In this document: piece by piece, positions 50,600 to 59,888 of the stretch
How positions within the stretch are numbered: the first letter of the stretch is position 1
Layout of the letters: the number at the start of each line of letters is the position of its first letter
DNA from: UKL13-2 sp038206765
GTDB lineage: Bacteria > Pseudomonadota > Gammaproteobacteria > Burkholderiales > Usitatibacteraceae
Length of the DNA: 64,000 nt
Direction: 5' to 3'
Assembly: GCA_038206765.1 (NCBI GenBank)
Contig: JBBRAM010000004.1
Location: forward strand, 143,189 to 207,188
Program-made: the position numbers and the translations under genes
The notes under the pieces: model-generated
What the model saw: only the letters and a program-made list of their open reading frames with translations
The model's database searches: none
Told to the model about the DNA's origin: nothing

Positions 50600-51514
50600 A
50601 TGTCATGGTTTAGAAAACTCCTGCCACCCAAGATCAAAGCGGGTGGCACCTCGTTCAAGAAAGCCGTCCCTGAGGGGCTCTGGAGTAAATGCCCCAGCTG
50701 CCAAGCCACGCTTTACTTTACCGATTTGGAAAACAACGAGCATGTTTGCCCCAAGTGCAATTATCACAATCGCATCTCGGCTCGGCAGCGGCTGGATTTA
50801 TTTTTTGATCCCGATGGCCGAGCCGAAATTGGCTCGGAAGTATTGCCCGTCGATAGCCTCAAATTCAAAGACAGCAAAAAATACGTTGATCGTTTAGAAG
50901 CCGCTGAAAAAGCCACGGGTGAGACGGATGCGCTGGTAGTGTTTCAAGGTACTGTGAACGAAGTGCCGTTGATCGCGGCCGCGTTTGAATTCAACTTTCT
51001 TGGTGGCTCGATGGGTTCGGTCGTCGGCGAACGATTCGCCCGCGCAATTGAAGCCTGCGCCGACGAAAAGTTACCGTTCGTTTCATTCACCGCGACCGGC
51101 GGCGCGCGGATGCAAGAAGGCCTGTTATCGCTGATGCAAATGGCGAAAACCACCAGCGCGTTGCATCAACTATCACGAGCGCGGTTGCCGTTTATCTCGA
51201 TCTTGACGGATCCCACCATGGGTGGCGTTTCAGCTAGCTTTGCGATGCTGGGCGATGTGGTGATCGCCGAGCCCGGTGCATTGATCGGTTTTGCGGGCCC
51301 TCGTGTGATTGAGAGTACCGTTCGCGAGACGTTGCCCGAAGGCTTCCAACGTGCGGAATTTTTGCTCGAAAAAGGCGCGATTGACATGATTGTCGACCGT
51401 CGCGAAATGCGCAACAAGGTTGCGTCGCTGGTCACCTTATTGCAGCGCGAACCCGCGCCAACGCTGGTTCCGGTGGTGATTCCTGTTGCCACAATAGTGC
51501 CGGTTGCGGCCTAG
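50600..51514 (+). CDS. accD: Acetyl-CoA carboxylase carboxyltransferase beta subunit
   Basis: AccD with AccA moves the carboxyl group from biotin to acetyl-CoA. The zinc ribbon cysteines are C31, C34, C50 and C53 (CPSC, CPKC), followed by the crotonase-fold core (SMGSVVGERF, TATGGARMQEG, GGVSASFAMLGDV, ALIGFAGPRVIE). It has 304 residues, with a Pro/Val-rich tail. It shares one base with the folC start. Confidence 0.97.
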   Translation: MSWFRKLLPPKIKAGGTSFKKAVPEGLWSKCPSCQATLYFTDLENNEHVCPKCNYHNRISARQRLDLFFDPDGRAEIGSEVLPVDSLKFKDSKKYVDRLEAAEKATGETDALVVFQGTVNEVPLIAAAFEFNFLGGSMGSVVGERFARAIEACADEKLPFVSFTATGGARMQEGLLSLMQMAKTTSALHQLSRARLPFISILTDPTMGGVSASFAMLGDVVIAEPGALIGFAGPRVIESTVRETLPEGFQRAEFLLEKGAIDMIVDRREMRNKVASLVTLLQREPAPTLVPVVIPVATIVPVAA

Positions 51515-52872
51515 TGATTGTTGCTGTAGCAAAGGTGTTACCAACAACACTTGACGGCTGGCTTGAATACATCGGCCACCAACACACGACTGAGATTGCG
51601 ATGGGCTTGGAGCGTGTGCGCGAAGTTTGGCAGCGCATGGCGATTGATGGCAAGCCACTGCAAGCACCGATCAATATCATCGTCGGCGGCACCAATGGCA
51701 AGGGCTCTACCTGTGCGATGCTGGAGACGATTCTCAACATTGCCGGTTATAAAACGGGCTTCTTGAGCTCCCCACATTTGCTGCGCTATAACGAGCGGAT
51801 ACGAGTGGCGCAAGGCGAGGCCAGCGATGCGCTATTGATCGCTTCGTTCGCCGCTGTCGAGGCCGCAAGATGTTTTAAAAACGGCACCCCAGACATCATC
51901 CCTCTGACCTATTTTGAATATAACGTGCTTTCCGCATTGTGGATTTTCGCCGAGCAAAAAGTAGATGTGGCAATTCTAGAAGTCGGCTTGGGCGGCAGGC
52001 TTGATGCGGTTAATATTGTCGATGCCGATGTGAGCATTGTCGTGAGTGTCGATCTCGATCACCAGCAATATTTGGGTGATACGCGTGAAAAAATCGGGTT
52101 CGAAAAAGCCCACATCTATCGTAGCAAGCGCACGGCTATTTTCGCTGACATCAATCCGCCGCAAACGCTTGTCGATTACGCTGAATCCATCGGCGCACAG
52201 CTCACGCTGCTGGGCCGCGATTATCGCTACCAACGCATGGATAACCAATGGCAGGTTGTGGGGCAGATCGCTGGCCGTGATGGTTTGCTTCACTCAATGG
52301 CAAGGCACTCGTTGCCGATTCCCGCGTTGCGCGGCAGTTACCAGCTCAAAAACGCGTCAGCCGCCGTCGCTGCCCTTGCCGCGCTGCAAGATCAATTGCC
52401 GGTCTCGATTAATCACATCAAACGCGGCCTATTGGAAGTTGAATGGCCCGGGCGCATGCAGGTGCTACCCGGCAGGCCAACCGTCGTACTTGATGTTGCC
52501 CACAACCCGCACGCCGCGCGTGCCTTGGAGGATGCGCTGGGCACGATGGGTTATTACGAAAATACCTACGCCGTCTTTGCGATGTTGCAGGACAAGGATA
52601 TTGATGCTGTCATCGCCACCATCAAGGGCCGTGTTGATTATTGGTTTATCGCGGGCATTCCAACTGAGCGCGGTGCAACGGTAGAACAATTGTCTGGCAA
52701 ATTGGACCTGCAGGCGCTCGATGGTAAGGTCAGCTGCAAATACAGTCGCTACACCAGCATCGGCAACGCTTATGCGGCGGCGCGGGAAAGAGCAGGGGAG
52801 AATGATAGAATTTTGGTCTTCGGTTCGTTCTATACGGTCGCTGCGGTGATGGCAATTCTGAAAGCGGTTTAA
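51514..52872 (+). CDS. folC: Bifunctional folylpolyglutamate / dihydrofolate synthase
   Basis: FolC adds glutamate to (dihydro)folates. The 452-residue protein has the P-loop GGTNGKGST, the SSPHLLRYNERIR omega loop, and DVAHNPHAARALE in the C-terminal domain. It starts with a GTG whose G is the last base of the accD stop codon, a tight coupling. The order accD-folC-SPOR protein-cvpA-purF is widely conserved in beta- and gammaproteobacteria. Confidence 0.96.
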   Translation: MIVAVAKVLPTTLDGWLEYIGHQHTTEIAMGLERVREVWQRMAIDGKPLQAPINIIVGGTNGKGSTCAMLETILNIAGYKTGFLSSPHLLRYNERIRVAQGEASDALLIASFAAVEAARCFKNGTPDIIPLTYFEYNVLSALWIFAEQKVDVAILEVGLGGRLDAVNIVDADVSIVVSVDLDHQQYLGDTREKIGFEKAHIYRSKRTAIFADINPPQTLVDYAESIGAQLTLLGRDYRYQRMDNQWQVVGQIAGRDGLLHSMARHSLPIPALRGSYQLKNASAAVAALAALQDQLPVSINHIKRGLLEVEWPGRMQVLPGRPTVVLDVAHNPHAARALEDALGTMGYYENTYAVFAMLQDKDIDAVIATIKGRVDYWFIAGIPTERGATVEQLSGKLDLQALDGKVSCKYSRYTSIGNAYAAARERAGENDRILVFGSFYTVAAVMAILKAV

Positions 52873-52900
52873 AGCTGGCCTTTCATTGGCAAATTGTATG

Positions 52901-52968
52901 AAAGTCCATTACTGGCGGCATTCTCGAAGCATTATTGCCTTGAAACGAGCTCCAAGAGCGGACTTTTA
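52901..52968 (+). repeat. Dispersed palindromic repeat, copy D
   Basis: Between folC and the SPOR gene. AAAGTCC (52901-52907) pairs with GGACTTT (52960-52966), enclosing ACTGGCGGCATTCTCGAAGC, the family core. TATATTTTT follows, so the copy could also act as a terminator. Confidence 0.65.
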
Positions 52969-52986
52969 TATTTTTAATTGGTTAAA

Positions 52987-53712
52987 ATGATGGCAACTCC
53001 AAAATCGGCAGCATCGGCAAATTCGGTCAATCTTTCGGCGACGGAGCTTGAATTAAAACGCCGTGGCCGCCGCCGCCTCATTGGCGCGTTGACTATGGGC
53101 CTGCTGGCGATTGTTTTTTTACCGATGATCTTTGACTCCGAGCCCAAAAAGAACAAAGGCAACACGCAAGAAATTGCTATCCAAGTGCCGCCGAAAGAAG
53201 GTTTGGCACCACTGACGGCGCCCGTCATGACCTCATCCCCCGCGCCAACAGCTTCGCCTAATGTAAAAATCGAGCCAAAACCTCCGTCCAGTGCGTCGAC
53301 GGCGGCAACGCCATCAGCTTCTCTACCATTAGAATCCGCAGCCCCAGCCCCCGCACCACCCTCAGCTACTCTCATGCCGGCAACCAAACCTGCCGTTGTC
53401 GAGTCGCCGAAAAAGCCCGCGGCTGAAGCGAAGCCCGCGCCGGTGCCAGTTGTTTCTACCCCAGCGCCTGCGGCAGCGAAAACTGGTTTTGCGGTGCAGA
53501 TCGGTGCGTTCAAAGATCCCGCCAAGGTTCAGGAATTGGTGGCACAAATGAAGCAAGCAAAAAAACCTGTCTTCACTGATCAAATTCCGGTTGCCGGTGG
53601 CACAATCACGCGGGTGCGGATTGGCCCATTTTCGACCAGGGAAAAAGCAGATTCTGCACTAGCCGAGATCAAGCTGTCGGGCTCCGACGGCAAAATCGTG
53701 CCGTTAAATTGA
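52987..53712 (+). CDS. dedD: SPOR-domain protein (DedD-like)
   Basis: A 241-residue bitopic protein. A short cytoplasmic part rich in Arg/Lys precedes one transmembrane helix at about 31-48, then a Pro/Ala/Lys-rich periplasmic linker, and a SPOR domain at about 163-241 (FAVQIGAFKDPAKVQELVAQ, TRVRIGPFSTREKADSALAEI in parts). SPOR domains bind denuded glycan at the division septum. Position between folC and cvpA is that of DedD. In-frame starts at 52978 (TTG) and 52990 are possible. Confidence 0.9.
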   Translation: MMATPKSAASANSVNLSATELELKRRGRRRLIGALTMGLLAIVFLPMIFDSEPKKNKGNTQEIAIQVPPKEGLAPLTAPVMTSSPAPTASPNVKIEPKPPSSASTAATPSASLPLESAAPAPAPPSATLMPATKPAVVESPKKPAAEAKPAPVPVVSTPAPAAAKTGFAVQIGAFKDPAKVQELVAQMKQAKKPVFTDQIPVAGGTITRVRIGPFSTREKADSALAEIKLSGSDGKIVPLN

Positions 53713-53746
53713 CACCGTTCGATTCCGCCGATCTGCCCGCCAAAAC

Positions 53747-54247
53747 ATGAATGAGCTCGATTACATCGTCATCGCTATCTTGCTGATCTCGGTTGGCATT
53801 GGGGTGTTTCGCGGTGCGGTGCGTGAAGTACTCAATATTGTCGGCTGGGTGTTGGCGTTCATTTTGGCGTATGAGTTCGCGCCCAGTTTAGCGGCTAATT
53901 TTGCCGATTGGGCCGCCGAGCCGACGGTGCGTTTAGTCGTGGCGTGGGTGGCGGTATTTTTGGTTGTACTGGTCATTGTCGGCGTGATTGCGGGCCTGTT
54001 GTCCGAACTCATGCGAAAATTGGGGTTGGGTGCGCTGGATCGCGGTGTCGGCGGCGCAATTGGGCTTTTTCGCGGCGCAATTGTGGTGGTGGCATTGACG
54101 TTAGCAGCGGGGTTGACCAAGTTGCCGCAATCCGCAATGTGGCGGCAGTCGGCATCGGCGTCAACGCTTGAAGTGGCGGCGCTGTATGCACGTTCGGCGT
54201 TGCCGGAAAGCATGGCGTCGCGAATTAGGTATCGGATCGCCAACTAG
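53747..54247 (+). CDS. cvpA: CvpA family membrane protein
   Basis: A 166-residue protein with four hydrophobic segments, beginning LDYIVIAILLISVGIGVFRGAVREVLNIVGWVLA in outline and carrying GALDRGVGGAIGLFRG in the middle. CvpA was named for colicin V production in E. coli and is linked to envelope stress; its exact role is unknown. It lies upstream of purF as in many proteobacteria. Confidence 0.94.
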   Translation: MNELDYIVIAILLISVGIGVFRGAVREVLNIVGWVLAFILAYEFAPSLAANFADWAAEPTVRLVVAWVAVFLVVLVIVGVIAGLLSELMRKLGLGALDRGVGGAIGLFRGAIVVVALTLAAGLTKLPQSAMWRQSASASTLEVAALYARSALPESMASRIRYRIAN

Positions 54248-54325
54248 GTTCACGTGCCGGCTGTAGCGCTCGTGTTTTTCGGCCGCTCATCTGGCGCAAA
54301 TTTAGCTTATATTTAACCAAGCTTC

Positions 54326-54370
54326 AACAAAGATTCAACAAAGATTCAACAAAGATTCAACAAAGGATTC
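54326..54370 (+). repeat. 11-bp tandem repeat directly upstream of purF
   Basis: Three identical AACAAAGATTC units (54326, 54337, 54348) and a fourth with one extra G (AACAAAGGATTC, 54359). The last unit provides the AAAGGA that acts as the purF ribosome site, so copy number would change the leader but not the ribosome site spacing. Confidence 0.92.
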
Positions 54371-54373
54371 ACT

Positions 54374-55909
54374 ATGTGCGGCATCGTCGGCATTGTTTCA
54401 AAAAGCCCCGTCAACCAATTGCTATACGATGCCTTGACGGTATTGCAGCATCGCGGCCAGGACGCGGCGGGTATCGTCACCGCTGAGGGGCGCACATTTC
54501 ATATGCACAAAGACAAAGGCTTGGTGCGAGATGTGTTCCGCACCCGCAACATGCGCGCGCTGACCGGCAACATCGGTATCGGCCATTGCCGTTATCCAAC
54601 AGCAGGATCGGCCTCAAGTGCGGCCGAATCACAACCGTTTTATGTGAATTCGCCGTTTGGTGTGGTACTAGGCCACAACGGTAATTTGGTCAACACGGCT
54701 GAGCTGCAACGCGAATTATTTCAAGATGATTTGCGCCATGTAAACACCAATTCCGATTCCGAGGTTTTACTTAACGTGCTCGCCCATGAACTGCAAATCG
54801 CTGCGCGTGGGGTTCGTCTTGATCCCGATGCGATTTTCAATGCAGTCGCTGGCGTTCATCGTCGCGCAAAAGGGGCTTATGCCATTGTGGCGATGATTGC
54901 AGGCTACGGCCTGTTGGCTTTCCGCGATCCGTTGGGCATTCGCCCGCTCATTATCGGTAAGAATGAAACGCCGGACGGTGGTGTGGAATTTATGGTGGCC
55001 TCTGAAAGTGTGGCTATCGACGTCACCGGCTTTAAGGTGGTGCGTGATGTTGCGCCTGGCGAAGCGATTTTGATTGATACCTCCGGCAATTTTTTCAGTC
55101 GCCAATGCGCACTCGGTGCTAGCTTGAACCCGTGCATTTTTGAGTACGTGTATTTGGCGCGGCCTGATTCGGTGATCGACGGTATCTCCGTCTACGAAAC
55201 CCGTTCCCGCATGGGCGCGTCGCTGGGTAAAAAAATTCTGCGTGAGAACCCGAATATCGAAATCGATGTTGTTATTCCGATCCCCGACACCAGCCGCCCG
55301 TCGGCCGTCGAAGTCGCGCAAGTGCTTGGCGTTAAATACCGCGAGGGCTTTGTGAAGAACCGCTACATTGGCCGCACCTTTATCATGCCCGGACAAGACG
55401 AGCGCAAGAAATCTGTCCGCCAAAAATTGAATGCGATGGCGATTGAATTCAAAGGTAAAAATGTGTTGCTCGTCGATGATTCCATCGTACGCGGCACCAC
55501 TTCAAAAGAGATCGTGCAAATGGCAAGGGATTGCGGCGCGCTTAAAGTTTATTTTGCCTCCGCCGCGCCGCCGGTGCGATTCCCCAATGTGTACGGCATT
55601 GACATGCCGACGCGGGGTGAACTGATCGCCAGTGGCCGCACAACAGAACAAATCGCCGCCGCCATCGGCGCGGATGCGGTGTTTTATCAAGACCTCGATG
55701 CGTTGATTGCGGATGTACAAGCGTGCAATCCAAATGTGATGAATTTTGATGCCTCCTGCTTTGATGGGAAATATATTACCGGCGGTGTATCGCCTGAATA
55801 CCTGGCCGATATTGAGGCCAGCCGCCATGATGGCGAAACGCTGATCGCAGGTTTGGAATCGAATACCTCCCAGCAACTGGACCTTGGTCTATCGACAGTT
55901 GACGGCTAA
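54374..55909 (+). CDS. purF: Amidophosphoribosyltransferase
   Basis: PurF makes phosphoribosylamine from PRPP and glutamine. The N-terminal nucleophile is C2 in MCGIVGIV, followed by LQHRGQDAAGI and IGHCRYPTAGS. The C-terminal phosphoribosyltransferase site is VLLVDDSIVRGTT. The length of 511 residues is normal. The metZ gene begins four bases after its stop. Confidence 0.97.
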   Translation: MCGIVGIVSKSPVNQLLYDALTVLQHRGQDAAGIVTAEGRTFHMHKDKGLVRDVFRTRNMRALTGNIGIGHCRYPTAGSASSAAESQPFYVNSPFGVVLGHNGNLVNTAELQRELFQDDLRHVNTNSDSEVLLNVLAHELQIAARGVRLDPDAIFNAVAGVHRRAKGAYAIVAMIAGYGLLAFRDPLGIRPLIIGKNETPDGGVEFMVASESVAIDVTGFKVVRDVAPGEAILIDTSGNFFSRQCALGASLNPCIFEYVYLARPDSVIDGISVYETRSRMGASLGKKILRENPNIEIDVVIPIPDTSRPSAVEVAQVLGVKYREGFVKNRYIGRTFIMPGQDERKKSVRQKLNAMAIEFKGKNVLLVDDSIVRGTTSKEIVQMARDCGALKVYFASAAPPVRFPNVYGIDMPTRGELIASGRTTEQIAAAIGADAVFYQDLDALIADVQACNPNVMNFDASCFDGKYITGGVSPEYLADIEASRHDGETLIAGLESNTSQQLDLGLSTVDG

Positions 55910-55912
55910 GCA

Positions 55913-57082
55913 ATGCGAAACGATCAAAAACCAGGCTTTGAAACTTTAGCCGTCCGCGCAGGCGTGTTGCAATCGAATTTTCAAGAGCATTCGGAAGCGC
56001 TTTTTTTAACGTCCAGCTTCACGTACAACTCAGCCGCCGAGGCCGCGCACAAGTTCGCGAATGTTGAAGGTTTTATCTACAGCCGCTTTACCAACCCGAC
56101 AGTCACGATGTTTCAAGACCGGCTGGCAGCCTTGGAAGGCGCTGAAGCTTGCGTGGCCACCGCCACGGGGATGGCAGCAATTGCCAGCGCTGTGATGGGC
56201 TTATTAAAGCAGGGCGATCATATTGTTTGCTCGCAGAGCGTTTTCGGGACAGTTGTGCCGCTGCTGAATCAAATCTGCAAGCGCTTTGGTATCGAGACAA
56301 CATGGGTTGACCCTACGAACGTTGAACAATGGCAAGCCGCCATGCGCCCCAATACCCGCATGTTGTTTTGCGAAACCCCATCCAATCCGTTGGGTGAGAT
56401 TTGCGATATCGCGATCCTAGCCACGATTGCTAAAAATGGCAACGCATGGCTCGCTGTGGACAATTGCTTGCTCACACCGGCGTTGCAACGTCCGCTTGAA
56501 CTGGGCGCCGACTTAGTCATTCATTCCGCCACCAAATACCTGGACGGCCAGGGCCGCGTGCTGGCGGGGGCGGTGTGTGGTCGCAAAGAATTGATTGATC
56601 AAGTTTATGGTTTCGTTCGCACAGCGGGCCCGGCACTCTCGCCGTTCAATGCTTGGATATGTCTAAAAGGCTTAGAGACACTGAAACTGCGTATTGAGGC
56701 GCAATCGCATGCCGCGCTCAAACTGGCCCGTTGGTTAGAAGCACAGCCAAAGGTGAGGCGTGTTCACTACGCAGGCCTAGAATCCCACCCACAGCACCAG
56801 CTCGCCATGCGCCAAGCGCCGTTGCAAGGTGCGGTATTGTCGTTCGAGGTTGAAGGCGGGCGTGAGGCCGCGTGGAACATCATCGATAACTGCGAACTTA
56901 TCTCCATTACCGCCAATTTAGGCGATACCAAAACGACAATCACCCACCCCGCTACCACCACGCATGCCCGCATCTCGCAAGCGGAACGTGATGCGGCGCG
57001 GATTGGTGAGAGCCTGCTGCGGGTCGCAGTGGGGCTGGAGTCTGTTGAGGATTTGCAGCGGGATTTGTTGTGGGGATTGTAG
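55913..57082 (+). CDS. metZ: O-succinylhomoserine sulfhydrylase
   Basis: MetZ makes homocysteine directly from O-succinylhomoserine and sulfide, using PLP. The 389-residue protein has SSFTYNSAAEAA, YSRFTNPT, ATGMAAIASAVM, and the PLP lysine in HSATKYLDGQGR. It is close to MetB and MetY; the purF-metZ adjacency and the FTYNSA motif favour MetZ. Confidence 0.93.
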   Translation: MRNDQKPGFETLAVRAGVLQSNFQEHSEALFLTSSFTYNSAAEAAHKFANVEGFIYSRFTNPTVTMFQDRLAALEGAEACVATATGMAAIASAVMGLLKQGDHIVCSQSVFGTVVPLLNQICKRFGIETTWVDPTNVEQWQAAMRPNTRMLFCETPSNPLGEICDIAILATIAKNGNAWLAVDNCLLTPALQRPLELGADLVIHSATKYLDGQGRVLAGAVCGRKELIDQVYGFVRTAGPALSPFNAWICLKGLETLKLRIEAQSHAALKLARWLEAQPKVRRVHYAGLESHPQHQLAMRQAPLQGAVLSFEVEGGREAAWNIIDNCELISITANLGDTKTTITHPATTTHARISQAERDAARIGESLLRVAVGLESVEDLQRDLLWGL

Positions 57083-57215
57083 CGGGCAGTACCGAGCTCG
57101 GCTGTACGTTAAAGCATTTTCGTTGCAGACTGACTCGCAAACAATTCAGGCCATCGCTACAAATTCGATGGGGTCCAGCCAATAAAAAAAAGCAGTAATA
57201 TGAGCGCGAAAAAAA

Positions 57216-58883
57216 GTGACTAATAAAAATCAAACCGCCTCACCGCATCCGCACCCCACGAAATCGAACGCTTGGTTCGCATTTTTTTGTTTGGTGTTGG
57301 CTGTTTTTTTGTCGCTGTGGCGCGGTCAAGATGCAAATTGGGACCTGCTGAATTATCACTATTACAATCCATATGCCTGGGTAAATAATCGCGCCACAAT
57401 TGATATTGCCCCGGCGCAGTTGCAAAGCTTCCATAGCCCCTACGCGGACCTTCCCTACTATTACATCGTGCGTGCTGGACTGCCGTCATGGCTTGGGTGT
57501 TCAATTCTTGCGTTGCCAGCGGCGGTGGCACTTTTTTTTCTGGGTTTAATTTTTAGGCAGCTAACGCCATTCGCGAGGCACCCTGTTTATTTGATTGCCG
57601 TCGTCGTGCTTGGCGCTACTGGCGCTGCCGGTGGGCCGTTAGTTGGCACGACAATGAGTGAATGGCATTTGGTGGCGTTTTTTTTGGCGGCTATCTGGCT
57701 GATATTGCGTTTAAATTTGCCTGAATTTGATGGCTCACGGGGTAAAGAAAACCGGCATAGCGTCTTTGCCTCGATCACATTGGCTGGGCTGCTGGGAGGC
57801 CTTGCCGTTGGCTTAAAGCTAACAGCCAGCACATACGCTATTGGACTTGCCGTGCTAGTTTTCATTCTGCCAACGCGGTTATGGTTGCGTCTGCAATGCA
57901 TAGCGTTTTTGGGTGCTGGCGGTTTGGTCGGCGCAGTTATTGCGTATGGTCCTTGGGGTTACGAGCTTTGGAGCCGCTTCGGCAACCCATTTTTTCCTTA
58001 CTTTAACGATATTTTTCAATCGCCGTGGGCTGAAGCTGTCCGGTTTGCTGATACGCGATTTGTTGCGGATAACGCATGGAAATTTTTTGCGACCCCCTGG
58101 TTGATGATGAAAGTAACTATCGGCTTCATCACCGAGATACCGATTCGTGAATGGCGGATGGGTTTGGGCATACCGGCGTTCATTTTGCTTGCATGGCAAA
58201 CGCCGGAATTGCAGGTGCGACGCCTATGGTGTGCACTATTACTAATGTTTCTCGTGATCTATTGTCTATGGATCGGCGTCTTTGGTTATTATCGCTATGC
58301 AAGTTTGCTAGAACTTCTGTCATCGATGGCTATCGTGGCAACAGTCGCAAACTGGGTTGCTCCTTTTCAATCGGCTTTCAAAAAATATGCCATTTTGTTA
58401 GTAATGGTTGTGCTGCTAATGCGCACCACAATATGGCCATCATGGGGGCGCGAGCTCCATGGCGAAATGGCGGTCGTATCAGTTGTTCCCATTCTGCCGA
58501 ATGATTCGATGGTGATCGTCGCTTCCCTTGAGCCGATGGCGTATGTGGTGCCGAGTTTCTCAGCGCACACTCCCGTTATTTCGATCGTCAATAACTTTAT
58601 GAGGCCGCCTGATACGGCTGAACCTCGTTTGTACCTGCTAGATCAATCGGCGATTCACCGGGTAAGGGAGCACCAAGGGCACATGTTTGCATTGGTTAGC
58701 ATGAAGCACCAAAAGGAACGGTATTATTCAGGTGTTCCGATTGCCGAAATGATTGCGTCCATTGGTTTAGCCATTGATTTTAGCGTCTGTAAGCCAATTG
58801 TGAGTTCAATTAAAGGTAAAGAACTTGCATTGTGCAAGGTGGACAGAGCATGGCTGCCATCGGTAAATTTGGCCAGAAAGTAG
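57216..58883 (+). CDS. Polytopic membrane protein, possibly a surface-glycan glycosyltransferase
   Basis: A 555-residue protein with about ten hydrophobic segments. The first loop contains GQDANWDLLNYHYYNPYAW, whose aspartate and NYH group resemble the first periplasmic loop of GT-C enzymes. The C-terminal 150 residues are soluble. I do not recognise the precise family. The start is a GTG with an A-rich upstream stretch; a seven-codon open frame from an ATG at 57199 overlaps it. The downstream genes (oxygenase, methyltransferase, GT2, GtrA) suggest a role in glycan assembly or decoration. Confidence 0.7.
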   Translation: MTNKNQTASPHPHPTKSNAWFAFFCLVLAVFLSLWRGQDANWDLLNYHYYNPYAWVNNRATIDIAPAQLQSFHSPYADLPYYYIVRAGLPSWLGCSILALPAAVALFFLGLIFRQLTPFARHPVYLIAVVVLGATGAAGGPLVGTTMSEWHLVAFFLAAIWLILRLNLPEFDGSRGKENRHSVFASITLAGLLGGLAVGLKLTASTYAIGLAVLVFILPTRLWLRLQCIAFLGAGGLVGAVIAYGPWGYELWSRFGNPFFPYFNDIFQSPWAEAVRFADTRFVADNAWKFFATPWLMMKVTIGFITEIPIREWRMGLGIPAFILLAWQTPELQVRRLWCALLLMFLVIYCLWIGVFGYYRYASLLELLSSMAIVATVANWVAPFQSAFKKYAILLVMVVLLMRTTIWPSWGRELHGEMAVVSVVPILPNDSMVIVASLEPMAYVVPSFSAHTPVISIVNNFMRPPDTAEPRLYLLDQSAIHRVREHQGHMFALVSMKHQKERYYSGVPIAEMIASIGLAIDFSVCKPIVSSIKGKELALCKVDRAWLPSVNLARK

Positions 58884-58907
58884 ATCTTAATTTAGCGAGG
58901 CTTTGAA

Positions 58908-59885
58908 ATGATTAATGCTGTTGTTGTTGCGAATGCACTGGAAATTCAGCATGAATTTCAAGAGGCGAAACCATTTCGCTACGCCATGATTGAAAATTTC
59001 TTAGACACAGAGGTTTGCGAAAACTTGCTACGTGACTTTCCGAGCTTCGATAAAAAGTATGCTCTGAACGAAATGGGCGAAGTCGGCGGCAAAGCGGTTG
59101 TAGAACGTGTGCAAGATGTGAGTGAACCTTACAAGCGATTTTATGAATATATTAATTCGCCTGAATTTTTACAAAAAATGTCAGATCTCACAGGCATTCC
59201 AGATTTGATGGCCGACGCGACTTTATTTGGGGGCGGAACGCATGAAAACCGTGACGGACAATATCTGGATGCCCACATTGATTTCAATATTGATGAGCGT
59301 CGCATGCTGCATCGGCGCATTAATTTATTAGTGTATTTGAACAAAGAATGGGATGAATCGTGGGGCGGCAACATCGAGCTACACTCTAATCCCCGCTATC
59401 CAGAGTCAAACGAGACAATTCATTTCAGGCCAATATTTAACCGTGCCGTCATTTTCGAGACCAACGAATATAGCTGGCACGGCTTCCAAACAATTCAGCT
59501 TCCTGAAGGCAAAAAGCATCTTTCGCGAAAATCGTTTTCAATATATCTTTACACAAAAGACCGACCCGCAAATGAAGTCGTAGCGCCCCACACAACGTTT
59601 TATGTTTGTCGCCCATTGCCGTCCCACATAAAGCCGGGCGTGCAATTAAGTGAGTTTGACTACCAATATATTCGTGGCCTGCTGGCCAATCGGGATGGAC
59701 TCGTCCAAATGTATCAAACGCTACTAATTGAAAAAGAGCAGAATCTGAGAAATTTCATGCAACTTAACCAGGATGGTTTGCTTAACCATAACGTGATTTT
59801 GTCCTCGCGGTCATGGAAATTGATCGTTGCGTTGCATAGAGTAAAATTTAAAATCAGGCAGTTTTTTTCGTTTAAAAGGGCTTAA
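58908..59885 (+). CDS. 2-oxoglutarate/Fe(II)-dependent oxygenase-like protein
   Basis: A 325-residue protein with the jelly-roll iron site: H123 and D125 in DAHIDFN, the distal H191 in SWHGF, and R207 in SRKSFSIYLYTK for 2-oxoglutarate. The N-terminus (FRYAMIENFLDTEVCENLLRDFP in outline) is the start seen in prolyl-4-hydroxylase-like family members. The last 80 residues are a basic helical tail often found in glycan-cluster proteins. The substrate is unknown; hydroxylation of a sugar, lipid or protein in this cluster is inference. Confidence 0.85.
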   Translation: MINAVVVANALEIQHEFQEAKPFRYAMIENFLDTEVCENLLRDFPSFDKKYALNEMGEVGGKAVVERVQDVSEPYKRFYEYINSPEFLQKMSDLTGIPDLMADATLFGGGTHENRDGQYLDAHIDFNIDERRMLHRRINLLVYLNKEWDESWGGNIELHSNPRYPESNETIHFRPIFNRAVIFETNEYSWHGFQTIQLPEGKKHLSRKSFSIYLYTKDRPANEVVAPHTTFYVCRPLPSHIKPGVQLSEFDYQYIRGLLANRDGLVQMYQTLLIEKEQNLRNFMQLNQDGLLNHNVILSSRSWKLIVALHRVKFKIRQFFSFKRA

Positions 59886-59888
59886 AAC

